A stretch of 64,000 bases of DNA from Ophiobolus disseminans (lineage: Eukaryota; Ascomycota; Dothideomycetes; Pleosporales; Phaeosphaeriaceae): contig MU006236.1 of NCBI GenBank assembly GCA_010093685.1, positions 62,001 to 126,000 of the forward strand. Direction: 5' to 3'. The notes below the pieces were generated by a model that was not told the DNA's origin, searched no databases, and worked only from the letters and a program-made list of their open reading frames with translations. Below are positions 57,138 through 64,000 of the stretch, piece after piece. A program made the position numbers and the translations under genes. The number at the start of each line of letters is the position of its first letter. Position 1 is the stretch's first letter.

Positions 57138-57887
57138 GCTGAAGCTGTCTCGAAGTGCAGGACCATGGACCTTTTGCAATCACCGACACAGGCTATCTAA
57201 TACGCTTGGGACCTTGTTCCCTGACGGTCACCGCTCATACCTGCGCAGGCTACCATAGCATGAACCAATCCGAGCCGTGGTCACTGCCTCGGTAGTTTGG
57301 TTTACACGGCTCGGGAGGCTTGCTTTGCAGATCCAGGAAGATCAAAGTACATTCCAAGGCACATGCAAACGGATAAACCATTAGAGTCACGAGTGGGATC
57401 GAAATCAGTTCGTGACCGGGTAGTCAAGGCATCTAGGCTGAAGCTTATACATTCATCCCTGTGTCGGCAGCGGCCACTTTGCCAAATCTGGTACCAACTC
57501 CATACGGCATGCGATCACGAGCAGGGAATCTTTGCTTCGTTCAGATGGCTAGGAAACTTTCGTAATATGGTGTGCGGTAATCCTCGGCGTCTTTCATTTG
57601 CCGACCTATCCCATTGCACGCATGAAGTGTCGTACCTACTTCCGCATTCGTGCTACGCCGTCCTGGGTCATCCGTGGTAACATGCTGTAAACCACCCGCT
57701 TTGGATCCTTGGCTCGAGTCATGGATATGCGATACACTCTTGCGAGTAGTTCAAAGCGTGAACAGTCTGGCACGCATTTGCAAACTTCTAATATACCCGA
57801 CTATTTCTTTCTACTATCATCAGGTTTTCCGAGTTGACGCTATTCTACGTACTCACGAAAAGCCTACACAAGACCATACCCCACGAA
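57138..57887. other. Promoter region between divergent GT32 and acyltransferase genes
   Basis: 750 bp, no coding unit with support. Both flanking genes point outward, so it likely holds both promoters. Confidence 0.5.
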
Positions 57888-59393
57888 ATGCCGGCGAAAC
57901 CAGAAGGTCTCCTGGACAGAGACTTAATGAGCGAAATAACTCTCCAACCCACCGCTTGGAAACCAGCGCGATTCTCACGGTGGAGCCTCGATGCTGTTCG
58001 ACCGGAGTTCTTGACTCTGAGATCCAGCAACAGCAAAAGATCGATCCGGACAACAACTTGGCTCGATGGACTACGGGGCTTTGCCGCATTCTTGGTCTAC
58101 CTCCATCACAACCAGCTCTGGTCACACGGCGATAAGGGCAACCTCATTTATGAAAACTCCTTCGGCTACGAAGGGCGACACTACTTCGCCGCCTTGCCTT
58201 TTGTACGAATATTCTTCTCCGGTGGACACTTTGCGGTCGCGATCTTCTTCGTAATATCTGGCTATGTGCTGTCGATCAAGGCCTTGGGCCACTTACACAA
58301 GGGCCAAACTCAAGTCGCAGCCGAAGCAATCGGCTCAGCACTCTTTCGTCGATGGCTACGGCTGTACATACCAGTTATCGCCGTCACGTTACTTTGGATG
58401 TCACTCCGACATTGGACCGGCCTCTGGGTCGATCTTCAAGAGACGAAGACCACATTCCGAGAGGATCTCAGAGAGTGGTACCTTACCTTCAAGAACTACA
58501 GTTTCGTGTTCTCTGAGAACACCTTCGCATTCAGCGAGATGTATCATCAGCATACTTGGTCCATTCCGATTGAGTTCAAGGGTTCGATAGTCATCTACAC
58601 CGCAGTACCTGCGCTGTCAAGATGCACAAAATCTGCACGCCTATGGTGCGAAGTGGGCTTGATCACCTACTTTCTATACATCGTGGACGGCTATTATGGA
58701 GCATTGTTCATGGCGGGCATGCTGCTTTGCGATCTCGATCTTCTCGCTCAATACGACCAGCTGCCACGGTTTCTCGACGTTCTGTCCGGGTTTAAGGAGT
58801 TCATCTTCTTCCACCTGTTTATTGTCGCGTTGTATCTTGGTGGGGTTCCCTCGTTCGACGCGCCCAATATCGATCGCGCGGCTTTGATAGCAAAGTCTCC
58901 CGGTTGGGTCTGGTTATCGCATCTCAAGCCGCAAGCAGTTTTCGACGCCAAATGGTTCTACCTTTTCTGGGCTGCCTTCCTTACTGTCGCGTCAATTCCA
59001 CGCATGCCATATTTGAAGCGCTTCTTCGAAACACAACTCTGTCAATATCTCGCGCGCATATCCTTTGCGCTATACCTGGTACATGGTCTGGTCATCTGGT
59101 CGTTGAGCGATCGACTGTATGCTGCCGTGGGGTTGGAGCGACCAAAGCATAAAGACGGCATTCCCCAATGGATTGGCAAGTTTCCGATCTCAAAAAAGGG
59201 ACCAATGGGCCTAGAACTCGCCTTTTGGGCGCCTCAAGTCATCATCCTGCCCGTTACATTGTACCTAGCAGAGGTTATTACAAAGCTCATTGACGAGTCA
59301 AGTGTGCGATTCACGAACTGGTTGTACAGGAAGACATTGGCACAAACGCAGCGACAACCGTTGCATAAGCGATCATTCAGCTCAGCATGCTGA
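57888..59393 (+). CDS. Acyltransferase-3 family membrane protein
   Basis: Single exon, 501 aa from the ATG at 57888 (the frame is open upstream to 57834, but from a TTG). The motif TTWLDGLRGFAAFLVYLHHN at about residues 58-77 is the family hallmark (DGLRGxAA with catalytic His downstream). It is followed by FVRIFFSGGHFAVAIFFVISGYVLS, RRWLRLYIPVIAVTLLWM, TWSIPIEFKGSIVIY and about ten membrane segments to ISFALYLVHGLVIW. Such enzymes transfer acyl groups to sugars or lipids at membranes. Its placement between two glycosyltransferases suggests acylation of a glycan or glycolipid (inference). Confidence 0.9.
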   Translation: MPAKPEGLLDRDLMSEITLQPTAWKPARFSRWSLDAVRPEFLTLRSSNSKRSIRTTTWLDGLRGFAAFLVYLHHNQLWSHGDKGNLIYENSFGYEGRHYFAALPFVRIFFSGGHFAVAIFFVISGYVLSIKALGHLHKGQTQVAAEAIGSALFRRWLRLYIPVIAVTLLWMSLRHWTGLWVDLQETKTTFREDLREWYLTFKNYSFVFSENTFAFSEMYHQHTWSIPIEFKGSIVIYTAVPALSRCTKSARLWCEVGLITYFLYIVDGYYGALFMAGMLLCDLDLLAQYDQLPRFLDVLSGFKEFIFFHLFIVALYLGGVPSFDAPNIDRAALIAKSPGWVWLSHLKPQAVFDAKWFYLFWAAFLTVASIPRMPYLKRFFETQLCQYLARISFALYLVHGLVIWSLSDRLYAAVGLERPKHKDGIPQWIGKFPISKKGPMGLELAFWAPQVIILPVTLYLAEVITKLIDESSVRFTNWLYRKTLAQTQRQPLHKRSFSSAC

Positions 59394-59962
59394 GCAATAG
59401 CAGCAACCAAGATCAGCTTCCCCATCGTTCAAATCAAACCATAGCCCCGCATTGCTCTCAACATCAGTGTGTTACATCGATCGATGCGTACAGTTCCGAG
59501 CTCGGCAACATGTGATCCTTCACATGCTCCACTCAGTCCCAGCACATGTATAATGAAGCTTCTACTGGCGCTACTGCAGGTTCGCGGCGGCTCGACGTTG
59601 TTGATGCGGGACGTTTATTGGACTGTTCCTGAAATGTCGAAACGTCCGACGCTACTTTCCCCACGGCGATCTCAATAAGCGGGGTACCTTGACCCTCGTT
59701 CGATGCATGTCGATCGCAACAACATCACTCCATGCTCTCAATATTGACGAAGTTGTTACTAGATGATGTCAAGGGTGGCGGGAGAAAGCCAGTGCGCAGA
59801 GAATGTGGAGCGTGCCGTCCAGGGCGGCCAGCACGTCATCTTGGTTGTTGTGGCCCAGTATCATCCTCAGGCATCCTCCTGCGAGCATGTGATACTTGAT
59901 TCATGTCAAACTTTTCGTGGTCATTGCATCCCTCTACTACCTTCCTCAATTGAGTCGGCATC
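59394..59962. other. Intergenic region between the acyltransferase and the GT8-like gene
   Basis: No supported gene; presumably the 3' end of one and the promoter of the other. Confidence 0.5.
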
Positions 59963-61282
59963 ATGAGGAGGCGACACAATGTCACTGCGGCCACGCTGTT
60001 AGTCTTCGGGATTACGTATTTGTGTGCACGTCGTGAAGGCGACTTGCTCGAGGCGAGTCACTCAGATGGACCGGCCGAAATCCTAAACATACATGATGAG
60101 ATCACAAGCTTTGCGGATGTTGGAAGGGATATGCGCGTAGGCTCATCTGCCAAAATTTACTCATGGCCTCTCAGCATTGGTAAATTGAAAGACCAAAAGC
60201 AAGAGTTTAAACAGCCTACGTTCCAGGGGCCCACGCAACTGCTCGATCAAATCTCTCCAGCCACTGGAATACCTGAGGCGCGGCCTGTAGAGAGCGCCAG
60301 TTCTCCTCTGGAAACAATCGACCATTCGAGATCGCCGAATACCGGGTACGCGTTCCAAGAAGACCTCAACATAGACTTACCTCTTTCCATCCTCCAGCGC
60401 TTCAGCAGTCAGGCGCCACAGAATTACAATCCTGGTGGTCCAACCAAGTATGCGTATGCCACGTTCATGGCCTCACGCAATCCTTCACCCAAAGACCCAT
60501 ACTTCCTCGCCATACATTCAGTCATCCACCGTATATTGTGGTCGCCACGTACACGCACGCAGAAGAACATTCCTTTCATCGTCTTTGTTGCCGACTTCGT
60601 CACGCAAGAGCAACGCGCCCTCTTCGCCGGCGCCGGCGCTGTCGTTCGCGAACTTAAGCCACTCGACTACCACTGTGACTCCACGAACTTCCAATCGCGC
60701 TGGAAAGACCTTTTCACGAAATTGAACATGTGGGCTGAGACCGACTTTGAGCGCATTCTGTTCCTCGACGCCGATGCATTCCCACTCACGAATATCGACG
60801 CGGTGTTCGACGTCGCTCCTGTTCAAGATTGCGTTGAAGACAAGCTGCAAATCGACGACTTCTTATCCGATCGCACGCCAGTATGTGAGCCTTACGTCTT
60901 CGCCGGCGTCTCGGATAACCCGCTCGACGTCGCGCATTCCGGTATCAACGTCGGTAGCATGGTATTCTCGCCGTCGCTACGCATGCATCAGCGCCTTGTT
61001 CAGAACTATCTCAAGACGGACCACTATGACTGCGGGATGGCTGAGCAAGCGTTTCTCAACTGGCAGTTCAATACCGACAGCGCATACCCTTCGACGAAGC
61101 TAGACAGAGAGTGGGGTGGGTACTTTCCCAAAGAGGACGAGATGGGGCGCTTGAAGGTTGTGCATGAGAAGATTTGGGTGGCGAGAGACGGCTGGACTGC
61201 GTTTGAATGGAAGAAAGGATGTGTGGAAATGGTGGAATGGTATGGGAGTGCGGAATTTATGCAGCAGAGGAGGCCTTTGTGA
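59963..61282 (+). CDS. GT8-like glycosyltransferase (type II membrane protein)
   Basis: Single exon, 439 aa. Signal anchor TAATLLVFGITYLCA right after MRRRHNV, then a variable stem of about 140 residues. The catalytic domain runs from PTKYAYATFMASRNPSPKD through FIVFVADFVTQEQRALFAGAG, TKLNMWAETDFERILFLDADA (DxD site near residue 270), VAHSGINVGSMVFSPSLRMH and NWQFNTDSAYPS to WGGYFPKEDEMG. The layout is that of fungal glycogenin/GNT-like GT8 enzymes of the Golgi. The sugar donor is not determinable. Third member of the glycan-gene group at 55.7-61.3 kb. Confidence 0.88.
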   Translation: MRRRHNVTAATLLVFGITYLCARREGDLLEASHSDGPAEILNIHDEITSFADVGRDMRVGSSAKIYSWPLSIGKLKDQKQEFKQPTFQGPTQLLDQISPATGIPEARPVESASSPLETIDHSRSPNTGYAFQEDLNIDLPLSILQRFSSQAPQNYNPGGPTKYAYATFMASRNPSPKDPYFLAIHSVIHRILWSPRTRTQKNIPFIVFVADFVTQEQRALFAGAGAVVRELKPLDYHCDSTNFQSRWKDLFTKLNMWAETDFERILFLDADAFPLTNIDAVFDVAPVQDCVEDKLQIDDFLSDRTPVCEPYVFAGVSDNPLDVAHSGINVGSMVFSPSLRMHQRLVQNYLKTDHYDCGMAEQAFLNWQFNTDSAYPSTKLDREWGGYFPKEDEMGRLKVVHEKIWVARDGWTAFEWKKGCVEMVEWYGSAEFMQQRRPL

Positions 61283-61667
61283 AGGTTGTCATGGTGTTAT
61301 AATTTGATACAGGAATTTTCATTTCTTATCCTATTTATCCTCACAGTACTTTGCCACCTTGTACTGCGTGCCTCCTGGTACCGTGTCTTATTCCAGGCCA
61401 TACTATTGAAGAGATGGCTTGCGCCTCAAAGACCTATGTCGCCGCCCGATATCCTACACTAAGGACCTATCCAGACAGAGAATTGGCCAAGATCTGATTT
61501 AGGCCCCGACGATGAATGCGACGACCCTTGCACTTCTCGTTCTTGCACGTGACCGGGTTGTCTAGTCTAAACTCTAACGGGCAGACATCCTTCCTGTCTC
61601 TTAAGTTCACATGATCCTGGCGGGGTGCACTACCCGTTCGGGGTCGGGGAGTGGCTCTATTGTTATG
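61283..61667. other. Intergenic region
   Basis: Nothing recognised. Confidence 0.5.
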
Positions 61668-62170
61668 TCAGTAGCAATGGCATGATGGGAGGAGGTATAT
61701 ATACCGCCCAGGAGGTGGTACAGCCCCAGTCCTGATGTTCTTGATCTCCTTCCCCTTCTCCTTCTCCTCGATGAACCGATTAGCTGTTGCTAGATCCTTC
61801 TGAGCCGCTCTAAGCTCGCCCTTGACAATCTTGAGTCGGTCTTCCGCAAGGATCACATCGTCGGCATGCCTAAGCTGCGTCTCTTGGTCGGTGGGGTCGC
61901 CAACGACCTTCGCGAGCTTTTTCCACGTCTTGTCCACACTAACGCGCTCATTGCTCCTTAGCTTTGCAATGACCAATTTGTTCTCTAGGATGACAGCTTT
62001 CTGAGCCTTGACTTTCGCCTCCAGCTCCAAGGCTTTTGCGTCCTTGTTGTCGATGTCCTGGAGAAGGCCTGCATGAACCTGCCTACTGACGTCGATGGTA
62101 TGTCCGAGCTTCTTGATGGTAGCCGCGCTTGCTTCGATAGTGGTGTCGCGCCGACCAATGGTCGTCTCAA
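61668..62170 (-). pseudogene. Coiled-coil reading frame, probably a fragment
   Basis: A Lys/Glu/Ala-rich helical frame (KLETTIGRRDTTIEASAATI, AKALELEAKVKAQKAVILEN, LKIVKGELRAAQKDLATANRF) ends GAVPPPGRYIYLLPSCHCY at 61668. Upstream, another frame has matching character (KVKDEYREYKGSAEISIHER), which implies a one-base shift near 62175. No start codon in a good position and no domain. It lies in the gene-poor stretch before the hAT fragment and may be a gene or transposon remnant. Confidence 0.35.
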
Positions 62171-63469
62171 GCTTCTGGCACTGTCTTATTGCGCTCGTGG
62201 ATAGAGATTTCGGCAGAACCCTTGTACTCGCGATACTCGTCTTTGACCTTGTTATACTTTGTCAGCCTGGCACCTCAGTTCATACAGTACACGTGAACTG
62301 CATCCTCACGTGACACTTAGTCACAGCTTACTCATGCTGGTTGTGTATATAGTCGCTCTCCGTAGCTCTCTCAATACAACAACCTTCTTCTCACTTTTGC
62401 CCTGTCTCCTACATCCGACAGATAACATAGGGCGTGCGAGCGATTGAGGATCTATGAGTTGAGGATGAGCATCTTGGAAGACTCGAATTTCCTGTGCCAC
62501 CCTGCTGTTGAGCTGTGTTAGCCCGTCGTACTAACCTATTCGACACGCCTAACTCCATTCTGAAGGTTCAGTTAGCTTTTCAAGTCTACCCTTGTCAACG
62601 GCACGATCGAAACATTGATTTCGAGTTCAACAAAGTGGGTCACAGCTTGCCTGTATAAGCGGCTGCAAAACGATTCATAAGTCTACAATTAGCGTTGGAG
62701 CTTCCGGATCGTGATTGCGTGATGCTGAAGTGCTGACACAATTCTTGAATCTAGACAGAGCGTTATATCGTAGTAACCTTGTTTTTGGACATCTAGATAC
62801 AGTTTGGTCGTAACCCGGGGCAGCTAACAATTAAGAGTTGAACCATTGTTATTCGCAAGGACAAATTACATGCGACTGGAGATCATGAATGCGAAGAACC
62901 TCGGCAGAAACGGCCGCTATGATTTCATCTTGAATGACTAAAGAGAATTCTAGGCCCCTCGGGTGATCACCATGTGGCAACCATTCCAATGGACCCCAAC
63001 CCAGTCCAAAACTTGCCTCGATCCATTGCGCCAAACCACCACAGGTCATTGTCCAGCGTTGAAGAGCCGTGAAGCCCGGGACGGCCGTTAGGGGTGACAA
63101 GATCAAGTCTACTCTGCTCCGCCATCACGGTTGAATCTCTGGTGAATGAGCCGCCTGGCAGAGCAGTGTAGCAGCTGGTGCCCCTCCACATGTTTCCATG
63201 CTTCATTGGTCAGGACCCCTCAAGTGCAAAAGACCTGTCGTTAGCAAAATCAATGGTAAAACGGCGCCTACGGATATATTACAACGGGTATCGGAATCGC
63301 TGTGGCCTTCCGCGGCGAGGACCTCACGCCAATGGCGCCGCAGTTTGGGGGTGACTCGTCCAACGCCTACGACCAGATTGCTGCGAGAATCCAGCGGCGC
63401 TATTGAGCTTCTGTTCTGCGCTTGCACGGTCGAGCTCGGAATCTTCGCTTCATGCCTCCATAGATTTTG
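62171..63469. other. Gene-poor region, 1.3 kb
   Basis: Only short overlapping frames. Nothing recognised. Confidence 0.5.
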
Positions 63470-63474
63470 ACTTC

Positions 63475-63565
63475 TGACTAAGTTAAATTAAAGACTCAAA
63501 GTCAAAATCAAGTCAAAACCAGTCTGCTAAAGTCAAAGTCAAGTCAAGTCAAATCAGAAGTCAGA
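63475..63565. repeat. AGTCAA-type short repeats, left of the hAT fragment
   Basis: AAGTCAAA-like units recur many times in about 90 bp (for example AAAGTCAAAGTCAAGTCAAG). Arrays of short direct units are typical of the subterminal regions of hAT transposons. Confidence 0.7.
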
Positions 63566-63612
63566 AATTTAATACTGTATATTTCTCAGGCTACAAACAG
63601 GCTGTCCCTAGC

Positions 63613-63960
63613 CTAGCTTTTGCTGTCTTGATCGTCTATGTAGTCAGCTGGCAGTGCGTGAGCGACTCCGCGATGCAGCCAGTCCTTCAGCAACTTGGAG
63701 CACTTAATAGTGTTAGCACTAAGCTGAGATCGCTCCCATGAAGTCGTCCACCTTGCCTTGCTACATGTACGCTCTGATTCAGCGCTCATTGCAAAGGCCG
63801 ATAGCACATCAACTGCAAGCTGTGACAGGACGGGAAACGTTTGTTGCTGTGTAGGCTGTGACCACCACTCAACTGCGCTCATTTGTCCTCCTTCTAGCAT
63901 TGGCAGTCGACTTGGGGGAGCGAAGATGAAGGGCCGTGATTGATTTGACTTATGAGTCAA
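63613..63960 (-). mobile_element. hAT transposase fragment (C-terminal dimerisation region)
   Basis: The 115-codon frame contains AVEWWSQPTQQQTFPVLSQLA, VLSAFAMSAESERTCSKARW and LSANTIKCSKLLKDWLHRG. The pattern W…P.LS..A.D.LS…SAESER.F…L…T…LK.WL is the hAT dimerisation domain. The usual ER(x)F phenylalanine is a Cys here. No catalytic core or zinc finger is present, and AGTCAA-type repeats flank the frame closely on both sides. So this is a short internally deleted or truncated copy, not an active gene. Confidence 0.8.
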
Positions 63961-64000
63961 GTCATAAATGTTTAAGTCATAGTCAAATCAGTCAAATCAG
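63940..64000. repeat. AGTCAA-type short repeats, right of the hAT fragment
   Basis: Units such as GAGTCAAGTCATAA and AGTCAAATCAGTCAAATCAG run into the window edge, matching the set at 63475-63565. They probably mark the other subterminal region; the terminal repeat is out of view. Confidence 0.6.

Noticed and set aside
1..64000. CRISPR arrays, bacterial operons, integrons or phage genes
   Set aside because: No repeat-spacer arrays or bacterial gene organisation; all well-supported genes are fungal with introns.

Overview
The window looks like nuclear DNA of a filamentous ascomycete (Pezizomycotina, probably a dothideomycete; the class is an inference). The support is compact multi-exon genes with 44-65 nt GT-AG introns and CTRAC-like branch sites, fungus-specific families (CFEM, fungal rhodopsin/SAT4, HeLo pseudokinase, GH76, GT32, chitin deacetylase with CBM18), and no bacterial-style operons. 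No virus or plasmid features were seen.

Layout. 0.1-9.1 kb: a secreted protein, then a minus-strand array of CFEM-like, Ser/Thr-rich, single-pass membrane proteins (one broken) ending in a canonical small secreted CFEM protein. 10.2-25.5 kb: mostly ordinary single-copy genes: a CYSTM-type small protein, a polytopic membrane protein, an SR-like RRM protein, a berberine-bridge-type FAD oxidase, a rhodopsin-like seven-TM protein, Nab2 and protoporphyrinogen oxidase. 26.8-32.1 kb: a second, more decayed patch of the same CFEM/Ser-Thr/TM gene type. 32.7-35.0 kb: a chitin deacetylase with four chitin-binding modules. 37-45 kb: a broken LPGE-type gene, an apparently intact HeLo-like/pseudokinase gene, and a long ubiquitin-interacting-motif-like reading frame broken by two stops. 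45.0-49.7 kb: a SRPBCC protein, a divergent pair encoding the two halves of a Tm-1-like protein, and a GPI-type GH76 mannanase-like protein. 50.5-55.1 kb: three more LPGE-type genes (two broken, one intact) around a broken coiled-coil/TM gene. 55.7-61.3 kb: a GT32 glycosyltransferase, an acyltransferase-3 protein and a GT8-like glycosyltransferase lie together. 61.3-64.0 kb: gene-poor, with a hAT transposase fragment flanked by AGTCAA-type repeats.

Working picture: housekeeping genes (RNA processing, heme synthesis) alternate with surface, cell-wall and recognition genes. The latter belong to duplicated families and carry many breaks. Ten breaks are in-frame stops after which the same frame stays coding-like; all ten are TAA or TAG, none TGA. 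Where an intact relative can be compared, glutamine is the likely original residue in at least one case. This fits C-to-T change in a CpA context (the classic repeat-induced point mutation signature) on duplicated genes; sequencing error and intron misassignment cannot be excluded by eye. Splice sites were placed by hand from reading-frame continuity and consensus sites, and no homology search was run.
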